NCBI GenBank assembly: GCA_001803645.1
Contig: MHDW01000204.1
Coordinates: forward strand, 1,775 to 13,371
Length of the DNA stretch: 11,597 nucleotides
From: Nitrospirae bacterium GWC2_42_7
GTDB taxonomy: Bacteria; Nitrospirota; Thermodesulfovibrionia; Thermodesulfovibrionales; UBA6898
Direction: 5' to 3'
The notes beneath the pieces were generated by a model. That model was not told the origin of the DNA and did no database searches. It worked only from the letters and a program-made list of their open reading frames with translations. Shown here one piece after another: positions 6,796-11,597 of the stretch. The translations under genes were made by a program, and so were the position numbers. Position 1 is the stretch's first letter. Every line of letters begins with the position of its first letter.

Positions 6796-6801
6796 TATAA
6801 T
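6796..6801 (+). promoter_or_regulatory. -10 element (TATAAT) of the first BrnTA-like module
   Basis: A perfect TATAAT stands only five bases before the toxin ATG at 6807, so the predicted transcription start falls at the start codon and the message would be leaderless. The -35 region (TGAAGA at 6773-6778) is poor. Upstream lies a perfect 10-bp palindrome TTGTCGACAA (6753-6762), with a matching half site TGTCGA at 6715-6720, and a CCGTT/AACGG hairpin (6732-6743). These are candidate operator sequences for the antitoxin. Confidence 0.45.
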
Positions 6802-6806
6802 ATGGC

Positions 6807-7058
6807 ATGGTAGATTGGAATCGCTTTAGTCCAAGAGACTTCGAATATGATTTCGAAAAAGACAAGCTTAATGCTCACCGAATAAGTTTTGAAGAAGCTG
6901 TTGAGTGTTTTTTTTCGGATTTTGAAGTTAGAAGAAACAAAACATTCAAAGACCGTTATCAACTTCATGGCAAGACAATTGGAGGAAGAAAATTAAAAAT
7001 AATTTTTCAACTTAAACCGGACAGTATTGTCCGGATAATAACAGGATGGGAAATATGA
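6807..7058 (+). CDS. BrnT-like toxin (DUF497 superfamily ribonuclease), first copy
   Basis: An 83-residue protein with the BrnT/DUF497 layout: an N-terminal YDFEKDKLNAHRISFEEAVE block (about 15-34) matching the family's F-W-D-x-x-K-x-x-x-N-x-x-K-H-x-I-S-F-E-E-A pattern, a central DRYQLHGKTIGGRKLKIIF (about 49-67), and an IVRIITGWEI end replacing the usual RIISAR. BrnT proteins are RelE-fold ribonucleases that cut mRNA and are neutralised by the downstream antitoxin. This copy departs from the standard C-terminus and lacks the usual Trp in the first strand, so it is a divergent member. The gene overlaps the next by four bases (ATGA). The toxin-first order is typical of brnTA. Confidence 0.65.
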   Translation: MVDWNRFSPRDFEYDFEKDKLNAHRISFEEAVECFFSDFEVRRNKTFKDRYQLHGKTIGGRKLKIIFQLKPDSIVRIITGWEI

Positions 7059-7342
7059 AAACAAGACGAAAAGTAATGATCGAAGAAGAAATTGATTGCA
7101 AGGTAATCGCTCAGGCAGAAGATAAAACTGCATGGGAAAGGCCCGTAAAGGTAAGCCAGTCAAAGTTAACTTCTATATCACTCCCTGCAACGTTAGCTGC
7201 AAGGGCCGCTTTTTTTGCCCGGTTGCATCGAGAGAGCAAATTGGAGAATTGGCTTAAACGCATCATTCAAGAGCGATTAGATATCGAAGAAGCAGCTTTT
7301 GCTGGTTACAAAAAAGATATACTCACAAAGAGCAGCCGATAA
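7055..7342 (+). CDS. Antitoxin of the first BrnT-like module (CopG/BrnA-like)
   Basis: A 95-residue partner of the BrnT-like toxin. The N-terminal half is polar and probably wraps the toxin. Residues about 45-75 (LTSISLPATLAARAAFFARL followed by ENWLKRIIQERL) look like a ribbon-helix-helix module in which the ISLP strand contacts DNA, as in CopG-type repressors. The usual job would be both to neutralise the toxin and to repress the operon. ATG at 7055 overlaps the toxin stop and follows AGGATGGG (7043-7050); an in-frame ATG at 7046 has no good ribosome-binding site. The gene ends 11 bases before repeat copy 2, so the module sits exactly between the two 149-bp repeats. Confidence 0.6.
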   Translation: MKTRRKVMIEEEIDCKVIAQAEDKTAWERPVKVSQSKLTSISLPATLAARAAFFARLHRESKLENWLKRIIQERLDIEEAAFAGYKKDILTKSSR

Positions 7343-7351
7343 AAACAAAGA

Positions 7352-7501
7352 GTGTCGGGGCCGGGCTTTGCTATTATAAAACGTGATGTGATCACGCTGG
7401 GCCTTGCAGCCGACAAGATAACATGCAGATCTAATTATCAGAACAAGGGAATAGGGCAGGAGGTCAGCTTTGATACCAGACAGATCAATTTCAAATTATA
7501 A
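7352..7501 (+). repeat. 149-bp direct repeat, copy 2 (contains a 49-codon reading frame)
   Basis: Second copy, opened by GTG (7352-7354) instead of ATG and ended by TAA (7499-7501). The frame is kept over its whole length. Amino-acid differences from copy 1 are S>G, G>D, I>T, D>N, D>E and L>F. Flanking sequences on both sides are unrelated to those of copy 1, so the repeat boundaries are sharp. Confidence 0.85.
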
Positions 7502-7580
7502 GCGGTGCCCCTACCATCAGTTCCTAATGCAGTAATGGCGCAATACGAACTATCGTGCCCCTTGTGCTTCAATTAACGAA

Positions 7581-7620
7581 TTGACAAAACTGGCCAATGG
7601 GCTTACAATGTAGGTACATT
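7581..7620 (+). promoter_or_regulatory. mazEF promoter and overlapping operator
   Basis: TTGACA (7581-7586), a 17-bp spacer and TACAAT (7604-7609) make a near-consensus sigma-70 promoter. AATGTA (7607-7612) and TACATT (7615-7620) form a perfect inverted repeat with a GG centre that covers the end of the -10 and the predicted start of transcription, a usual place for antitoxin autorepression. The 10-mer TTACAATGTA (7603-7612) recurs in the second brnTA promoter. A four-codon frame (ATG 7621, TGA 7633-7635) precedes mazE. Confidence 0.75.
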
Positions 7621-7640
7621 ATGAAAGGATGGTGAATGTT

Positions 7641-7889
7641 ATGAAAGCCCATTTGATTCGCGTTGGGAATTCACGAGGTATAAGGCTGCCAAAGCCTCTT
7701 ATCTTACAGGCCGGACTGACCGATGAAGTAGAACTTCACATAAGAGATGGCGCAATAGTTATAGAGAATGCATCTTCGCCTCGTAAAGACTGGGCTAAAG
7801 CAGCCAAAGCAATGCATGATCGAGCTGAGGATGTATTGCTTATGCCATCAAATCCTACCCGTTTTGACGAAAAGGATTGGACGTGGTAG
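7641..7889 (+). CDS. mazE: MazE-type antitoxin (AbrB/SpoVT fold)
   Basis: An 82-residue antitoxin. The start, MKAHLIRVGNSRGIRLPKPL, is the swapped-hairpin AbrB-like DNA-binding domain characteristic of MazE (residues 1-48, including the GNSRGIRLPK turn). The acidic, Trp-rich C-terminal tail (DWAKAAKAMHD and the RFDEKDWTW end) is the segment that occupies the MazF groove. It should neutralise the downstream RNase and repress its own promoter by binding the palindrome around 7607-7620. ATG at 7641 is chosen over the in-frame ATG at 7629 because GGTGA (7631-7635) is well spaced and because family members begin MKAH. The stop lies inside the mazF start region, so the two genes are translationally coupled. 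Confidence 0.88.
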   Translation: MKAHLIRVGNSRGIRLPKPLILQAGLTDEVELHIRDGAIVIENASSPRKDWAKAAKAMHDRAEDVLLMPSNPTRFDEKDWTW

Positions 7890-8218
7890 TGTCTGATACA
7901 GTGCACCGTGGTGATGTATTCCTTATCGCGCTAGATCCTGCCCGTGGCGAGGAAATACGAAAAACACGTCCTTGCATCGTGGTTTCTCCAGACGAACTCA
8001 ACGCATATATGCATACCTACATCGTCGCGCCCCTCACATCAGGAAGTCACCAATATCCTTTTCGTATCTCATGCCGGTTTCAAGGTCGTGCCGGCCATAT
8101 CGTTCTGGATCAGATTCGCACGGTCGATCGTGAGCGTATGGTTAAGAAACTCGGGAAACTATCTTCGACTACACTTGAACATGTTTTGGCAATTTTGCAG
8201 GAGATGTTCACGCCATGA
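7883..8218 (+). CDS. mazF: MazF/PemK-type toxin (mRNA endoribonuclease)
   Basis: A protein of about 111 residues with the full MazF pattern: HRGDVFLIALDPARGEEIRK near the N-terminus, KTRPCIVVSPDELN, the YIVAPLTS strand and GHIVLDQIRTVDRERMVKKL, ending with a C-terminal helix. The RGD-(V/I) and TRP segments form the catalytic surface in the family, so the toxin appears intact. MazF cuts mRNA at short sequence motifs when MazE is degraded. GTG at 7883 lies six bases after AAAGGA (7871-7876) and overlaps mazE; GTG at 7889 or TTG at 7877 are alternatives. The stop overlaps a possible ATG at 8215. Confidence 0.88.
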   Translation: MVVSDTVHRGDVFLIALDPARGEEIRKTRPCIVVSPDELNAYMHTYIVAPLTSGSHQYPFRISCRFQGRAGHIVLDQIRTVDRERMVKKLGKLSSTTLEHVLAILQEMFTP

Positions 8219-8241
8219 CCCTTCATGAAAAGGAGACAGCA

Positions 8242-8442
8242 ATGGCAACGGTTAAAGAAATAGAAAAAGCCATCGAGTCACTGCCCGAAGAGGAGTATAA
8301 ACAACTGAGACAATGGTTCTCCGAAAAAGATTGGCACAAATGGGACCAGCAAATCGAAGCAGATTCTAAGTCCGGTAAATTGGATTTTTTACTGCACGAA
8401 GCACTTGAGGCAAAATCAAAAAATAAACTCAGGAATCTTTAA
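8242..8442 (+). CDS. Orphan antitoxin of a RelE-type addiction module
   Basis: A 66-residue acidic protein starting MATVKEIEKAIESLP and carrying WDQQIEADSKSGKLDFLLHE (about 34-53) plus an EAL word just after, the conserved toxin-binding part of small antitoxins that normally precede a RelE-like toxin. ATG at 8242 has a good ribosome-binding site (AAGGAGA, 8230-8236); an ATG at 8215 overlapping the mazF stop would add nine residues but has no such site. The gene may be read from the mazEF promoter, since only 23 bases separate them and no promoter or terminator is visible. Its toxin survives only as a stump immediately downstream. Confidence 0.75.
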   Translation: MATVKEIEKAIESLPEEEYKQLRQWFSEKDWHKWDQQIEADSKSGKLDFLLHEALEAKSKNKLRNL

Positions 8443-8532
8443 TTGCACCGTACGACGGAGCGCTTCTGGAAATGTTTTGATTACCTGCCCGCTTTTGTTC
8501 AGATTTATCCAGTTCTTTGTCACAATAATTAA
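8443..8532 (+). pseudogene. 5' stump of a RelE-type toxin gene
   Basis: Directly after the antitoxin stop, a TTG-started frame reads HRTTERFWKCFDYLPAFVQ, the characteristic beginning of the RelE-like toxins paired with this antitoxin family (HRTT, FW, then a Tyr/Phe, LP, VQ). The match breaks after about 20 codons and the frame ends at 8530-8532 inside unrelated AT-rich sequence that already belongs to the next module's promoter. The remaining roughly 70 codons, including the catalytic residues, are gone, so no active toxin can be made. Confidence 0.7.
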
Positions 8533-8567
8533 TTTGACAAGTAATTATTACATCTTTACAATGTAAA
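8524..8567 (+). promoter_or_regulatory. Second brnTA promoter with two palindromes
   Basis: TTGACA (8534-8539), a 17-bp spacer and TACAAT (8557-8562). One inverted repeat, AATAATTA (8524-8531) and TAATTATT (8542-8549), frames the -35 box; another, TTTACA (8555-8560) and TGTAAA (8562-8567), is centred on the -10. Both are well placed for repression by BrnA. Transcription should begin near 8569-8571, at the toxin start codon. Confidence 0.75.
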
Positions 8568-8570
8568 TAT

Positions 8571-8858
8571 ATGGGTCATATCAGATTTGACTGGGACAAA
8601 GACAAGAACATCGCAAACCAAAAGAAGCACGGGATCTCTTTTGAAGAGGCCCAGACTGTTTTTGTCGATGAAAATGCCTTGATGATTCATGATCCGGACC
8701 ATTCCAGAGACGAAGATCGCTTCATTCTTCTTGGATTAAGCGCCTCTATCCGTCTGATGGTTGTTTGCCATTGTTATCGGGAAAACGATGATGTTATTCG
8801 AATCATTTCCGCTCGAAAAGCAACTCGTATAGAACAAAAACGTTATTGGAAGAGGTGA
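8571..8858 (+). CDS. brnT: BrnT family toxin (type II, DUF497 ribonuclease)
   Basis: A 95-residue protein with all the BrnT signatures: IRFDWDKDKNIANQKKHGIS followed by FEEAQTVF (residues about 4-31), HDPDHSRDEDRFILLG (about 40-55), MVVCHCYREND, and DVIRIISARKATRIEQKRYW (about 74-93). BrnT is a RelE-fold ribonuclease that blocks translation; its conserved Lys/His/Arg surface looks complete. ATG at 8571 is the only sensible start and lies eight bases after the -10 box, with no room for a ribosome-binding site, so translation is probably leaderless. The stop TGA is embedded in the Shine-Dalgarno of brnA, which couples the two genes. Confidence 0.88.
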   Translation: MGHIRFDWDKDKNIANQKKHGISFEEAQTVFVDENALMIHDPDHSRDEDRFILLGLSASIRLMVVCHCYRENDDVIRIISARKATRIEQKRYWKR

Positions 8859-8863
8859 ATATT

Positions 8864-9079
8864 ATGAGAAAAGAATACGATTTTTCTAAGGCGACCAAAA
8901 ACCCCTATGCCAGCAGGCTCAAGCGCCAAGTAACTCTCCGGATGGATGAAGGCACTATCAGCTACTTTAAGACTATAGCACATGAAAGCGGAGTCCCTTA
9001 TCAGACACTAATTAATCTTTACCTGAGAGATTGTGCTTCGTCACACAAGAAACTGGCCCTTCACTGGAAAACCGCATAA
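8864..9079 (+). CDS. brnA: BrnA family antitoxin (ribbon-helix-helix)
   Basis: A 71-residue antitoxin starting MRKEYDFSKATKNPYASRLK, the linker typical of BrnA, followed by a ribbon-helix-helix domain: the QVTLRMDEG strand (about 24-32), then the ISYFKTIAHESG helix and VPYQTLINLYLRDCA (about 46-60). It should bind BrnT and repress the promoter at 8524-8567. ATG at 8864 has a strong ribosome-binding site (AGAGGTGA, 8851-8858) overlapping the brnT stop, which suits higher synthesis of antitoxin than toxin. The next element is the shared terminator at 9104. Confidence 0.88.
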   Translation: MRKEYDFSKATKNPYASRLKRQVTLRMDEGTISYFKTIAHESGVPYQTLINLYLRDCASSHKKLALHWKTA

Positions 9080-9103
9080 ATTTCTCTTTTTAAGCGGTCT
9101 GTC

Positions 9104-9149
9104 AAAATAAAAAAACCCCTGAAGGTAAATTTACCTTCAGGGGTTTTTT
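9104..9149. terminator. Bidirectional Rho-independent terminator between brnA and rpoD
   Basis: CCCCTGAAGGTAAA (9116-9129) and TTTACCTTCAGGGG (9130-9143) form a perfect 28-bp palindrome. It has an A-rich tract on the left (9104-9115) and six Ts on the right (9144-9149), so it can stop transcripts arriving from both convergent genes. Confidence 0.95.
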
Positions 9150-9177
9150 ATTTTATAAAGCTTCAGACAGCCCTGGT

Positions 9178-10617
9178 TTACGCTGCTGAGAGAACCTTAA
9201 GCGCTGCAAGTCTCGTCGGATGTTTTAGTTTTCTCAAAGCTTTTGCCTCTATCTGACGGACTCTTTCCCTTGTAAGTGCAAGATGTTTTCCGACTTCTTC
9301 AAGGGTATGGTCCCTGTCGACACCTATCCCGAACCTGAGTCTTATTACAGTTTCTTCTTTTGGTGTCAGAGTCTTAAGAAGCATTATCATTTGGTTCGAA
9401 GTATCACTTTTTTCAGCATCAGCATATGGTGAGGCGATATTATCGTCACTGATAAAATCCTCAAGTTTTGAATCCTCATCTCCCACAGGTGTCTGGAGGG
9501 CTATAGGATCCTGTATGGCCCTGAATACTTCTTCAACCTTTCTCGGCGGTACATCTAATTTTGCGGCAATTTCCTCGTTGGTCGGCTCTTTCCCTAACTG
9601 TTGAGTCAACTCCCTGTAAGCTTTGGTGACTCTGTTATAGAATTCCATCATATGAACAGGGACTCTTATGGTCTTTGTCTGGTCTATGAGCGCGCGTGTT
9701 ATTGCCTGCCTTATCCACCAGGTTGCGTATGTGCTGAACTTAAAACCTTTCTCATATTTGAATTTGTCCACAGCCTTCATAAGCCCGATATTACCTTCCT
9801 GAATTAGGTCAAGCAAAGAAAGACCTTTTCCTGTGTAATTCTTGGCTATGTTGACCACCAATCGAAGGTTTCGCGTAACCAGTTCACTTTTAGCATCAGA
9901 ATAGAGAGCTTTTGCCTTTATGATCCTTTCCCATTTTATCATCAGATCTTCAATCTTTACTCCGACTTCAGCTTCAGTATTTGTGTAAACAATTTGAACT
10001 TCCTTTGCAAGATCGATCAGAGTTGCAGGGTTGATATTTTTTTTCTTTTTGCTTGCTATGAGCTTTTTAAGTTCTTTTAACGAGCCGTATTTCGAAATCT
10101 TTTTGTTAGCAGTCTCAACTTTCTCCATTAGCTCTTCCAATATCTTCCATCCTGCAAAAAAAGCATCTTCATGTGCTTTTTCATCATCCTTATCTTCGTC
10201 GTCTTCCTGCTTGTTATCAGGCTGAAGCAAACCGTTTTCTACTTCCTTATAAAACGGCATGGGGGTCATTAGATCTTTGATGATCATCTTCCCTTCTTCA
10301 AGCCGTTTTGCAAGTTCTATTTCCGCATCCCTGCTGAGTATGGTGATATTCCCCATAGAATGGAAATACGCCTGCACAAGATCCTCGGTCTTTTCATATT
10401 CCGTGGATTCCTGTTCTTCACCTTCTTCTTCAAATGGCTCTTGTTCTTCACCGCCGATTATATTGATTCCCATTTCCTTTAGAACAGTGATATGCTCTTC
10501 AATTTCATCAGTTGTGAAAAACTCCGGTGGGAAAGCCTCATTTATCTCATTGTAAGTGAGAGACCCCCGGCTTTTGCCTATCTCTATTATATCTTCAAGT
10601 ATGTCGGTTTCTACCAT
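9178..10617 (-). CDS. rpoD: RNA polymerase sigma factor RpoD (sigma-70 family, group 1-like)
   Basis: A 479-residue sigma factor. A region 1.1-like N-terminus (about 5-55) is followed by a Glu-rich linker (56-76). Region 1.2 ([20 protein letters not shown], 77-96) comes next, then a charged non-conserved region (about 115-245). Regions 2.1-2.4 ([20 protein letters not shown] through [19 protein letters not shown], 244-320) include the -10 melting aromatics [11 protein letters not shown]. Region 3 covers about 321-400, and region 4 includes [20 protein letters not shown] and [19 protein letters not shown] (429-467) with the -35-binding helix. Presence of regions 1.1 and 1.2 points to the primary housekeeping factor. 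ATG at 10615-10617 follows TAAGGAGAA (10622-10630). Region 3 ([20 protein letters not shown]) differs from the usual primary-factor wording, so a second RpoD paralogue is possible. Confidence 0.93.
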   Translation of the reverse strand: MVETDILEDIIEIGKSRGSLTYNEINEAFPPEFFTTDEIEEHITVLKEMGINIIGGEEQEPFEEEGEEQESTEYEKTEDLVQAYFHSMGNITILSRDAEIELAKRLEEGKMIIKDLMTPMPFYKEVENGLLQPDNKQEDDEDKDDEKAHEDAFFAGWKILEELMEKVETANKKISKYGSLKELKKLIASKKKKNINPATLIDLAKEVQIVYTNTEAEVGVKIEDLMIKWERIIKAKALYSDAKSELVTRNLRLVVNIAKNYTGKGLSLLDLIQEGNIGLMKAVDKFKYEKGFKFSTYATWWIRQAITRALIDQTKTIRVPVHMMEFYNRVTKAYRELTQQLGKEPTNEEIAAKLDVPPRKVEEVFRAIQDPIALQTPVGDEDSKLEDFISDDNIASPYADAEKSDTSNQMIMLLKTLTPKEETVIRLRFGIGVDRDHTLEEVGKHLALTRERVRQIEAKALRKLKHPTRLAALKVLSAA

Positions 10618-10680
10618 AAAATTCTCCTTAAATTCATCTATTTATGCAAAATAGTGGTTATATTAAATTCTAATACATTA

Positions 10681-10708
10681 ATTGTAGTCCTTCCATTTCT
10701 TAAATCAA
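10681..10708 (-). promoter_or_regulatory. Candidate rpoD promoter
   Basis: Read on the - strand: TTGATT (10703-10708), a 16-bp spacer and TACAAT (10681-10686), in the AT-rich divergent spacer. It predicts a leader of roughly 55-60 bases before the rpoD ATG. Confidence 0.45.
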
Positions 10709-10789
10709 GTATAAGACAATAATTTGAAGAAAATGTGAAGAATAAATTAAAAAATCTCCTTATAATATGGGCATATCTCATGCATATGC

Positions 10790-10818
10790 TTGAATTTATT
10801 TACTAAAACCATTAGTAT
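10790..10818 (+). promoter_or_regulatory. Candidate promoter of the TPR gene
   Basis: TTGAAT (10790-10795), a 17-bp spacer and TAGTAT (10813-10818), each box matching four of six consensus bases in a very AT-rich stretch. A TATAAT at 10761-10766 has no matching -35. Confidence 0.35.
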
Positions 10819-10840
10819 TTAAATAAATTTAACAAAATAT

Positions 10841-10858
10841 AATCAGCTGACGCTGATT
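10841..10858. promoter_or_regulatory. Inverted repeat in the TPR gene leader
   Basis: AATCAGC (10841-10847), a TGAC centre and GCTGATT (10852-10858) form a perfect 7-bp inverted repeat 22 bases before the TPR start. It could be an operator or an mRNA hairpin; nothing decides. Confidence 0.4.
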
Positions 10859-10880
10859 TAAAAGGAAAAGGTACAATGTT

Positions 10881-11492
10881 ATGAAATTCATAATAGAGCT
10901 ATATATTATACTTATAATCACTATTTTTTGCAATAGCGCTTTTTCAGCCGAAACAAATGATGTTAATTTATATTTTGACAGAGGGAATGAGTATTATAAT
11001 TCCGAAGAATACGGCAAGGCCATAGAGGCCTATGATCGTGTTATTTCTGCACACCCTGATTTTATAAAGGCCTATTTAAACCGCGGGCTTGCTTATTACA
11101 GAAAAGGGCAGTATGACAAGGCGGTTGCAGACTATTCGAAGGTTATCACAGCATTTCCCAAAGAAACCGAGACATATGCTCATCGCGGTCTTGCATATTT
11201 GAGAAATGGAAAATACAGCGAAGCAATAGAAGATTGCAGCAAAGTTATTTCGCTGGACCCAAAAAATATGCAGGCCTATAATAATCGCGGCATTGCATAT
11301 GCCAAGATAGAGAAATTCGATGAGGCGATATCTGACTACAACAAAGTTATTGATAAGAACCCTGATGATGTTAATGCGATTGTCTCAAGAGGAATTGCTT
11401 ATGCGAAAAAAGCTATGGTTGATTTTAAAAAGGCGTGTGAAATGGGAAACAAAAATGCCTGTGTTGACTACAAACAGATTAAGGGGAAGTAG
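10881..11492 (+). CDS. Exported tetratricopeptide-repeat protein
   Basis: A 203-residue protein with a Sec signal peptide (hydrophobic 5-20, likely cleavage after FSA at about 23; no lipobox). The rest is a row of 34-residue TPR units at about 27-60, 61-94, 95-128 and 129-162, each with the RGxAYxxxxxYxxAIxDYxKVI pattern, followed by a shortened fifth unit. This unit runs from GIAYAKK straight to AMVDFKKACEMGN, lacking about seven residues of the inter-helix turn (normally G-x-Y/F-x-x-A-I), then closes with the ACVDY tail. TPR arrays bind other proteins; the partner here is unknown and the site is probably periplasmic. AAAGG (10867-10871) serves as ribosome-binding site. A two-codon frame (ATG TTA TGA, 10875-10883) overlaps the start. 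The gene is transcribed away from rpoD. Confidence 0.85.
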   Translation: MKFIIELYIILIITIFCNSAFSAETNDVNLYFDRGNEYYNSEEYGKAIEAYDRVISAHPDFIKAYLNRGLAYYRKGQYDKAVADYSKVITAFPKETETYAHRGLAYLRNGKYSEAIEDCSKVISLDPKNMQAYNNRGIAYAKIEKFDEAISDYNKVIDKNPDDVNAIVSRGIAYAKKAMVDFKKACEMGNKNACVDYKQIKGK

Positions 11493-11518
11493 TAACGAAC
11501 GGGTTAGTTTTTTTAAAT

Positions 11519-11549
11519 AAAAACCCCCGGCTGATGGCCGGGGGTTTTT
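11519..11549 (+). terminator. Rho-independent terminator after the TPR gene
   Basis: CCCCCGGC (11524-11531) and GCCGGGGG (11537-11544) form an 8-bp GC stem with a TGATG loop, extended by AAAAA (11519-11523) pairing with TTTTT (11545-11549). The flanking A and T runs make it potentially bidirectional. Confidence 0.93.
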
Positions 11550-11597
11550 ATTCAGCAAAAAATACTCAATGCACTAGCCTGTATTGGATGATGTAAG

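Noticed and set aside
6406..6968. Minus-strand frames opposite the ATC-hydrolase-like gene, repeat copy 1 and the first BrnT-like gene
   Set aside because: No ribosome-binding sites or motifs; the + strand genes explain the region.
7944..8228. 94-codon + strand frame within mazF
   Set aside because: Out-of-frame shadow of mazF with no recognisable protein pattern.

Overview
The window looks like a piece of a chromosome from an anaerobic or facultatively anaerobic Gram-negative bacterium of moderate GC content. The gene content (a formate-hydrogenlyase-like membrane complex, a 479-residue RpoD, short palindromic repeats, many toxin-antitoxin modules) would suit a Nitrospirota or Desulfobacterota member. 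That placement is an impression from gene style; no marker here proves it.

Region 1 (1-4440, + strand) is the distal part of a tightly packed operon for a Hyf/Hyc-like complex: the end of HyfC, then HyfE, HyfF, HyfG and HyfI. Three of the four gene junctions overlap or nearly touch (1 bp gap after hyfC, 2 bp after hyfE), and two are ATGA start/stop overlaps. The subunits match the membrane arm and the NuoB/NuoCD-like peripheral module of group 4 hydrogenases and complex I. The large subunit lacks all four cysteines that bind the Ni-Fe site, while the small subunit keeps its 4Fe-4S cysteines. This is therefore most likely an 'energy-converting hydrogenase related' (Ehr) complex, an ion-pumping machine that cannot make or use hydrogen in the classical way. 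No HyfH/NuoI-like ferredoxin subunit lies between HyfG and HyfI.

Region 2 (4441-6059) is gene-poor and repeat-rich. It holds three 46-bp tandem repeats, an 83-bp element with terminal inverted repeats, two further hairpins, a gene for a small secreted protein, and a structured site resembling an integron attC. Region 3 (6060-9079) is an accessory island: an ATC-hydrolase-like gene, then a BrnT/BrnA-like pair between two 149-bp direct repeats, a MazEF pair, an orphan antitoxin followed by the stump of a RelE-type toxin, and a BrnT/BrnA pair. The MazEF and second BrnTA promoters share the same TTGACA-17-TACAAT layout with the -10 inside a TTACAATGTA palindrome.

Region 4 (9080-11597) returns to housekeeping character. 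A strong bidirectional terminator separates brnA from rpoD (- strand). A divergent TPR protein gene with a signal peptide follows and ends at a second strong terminator.
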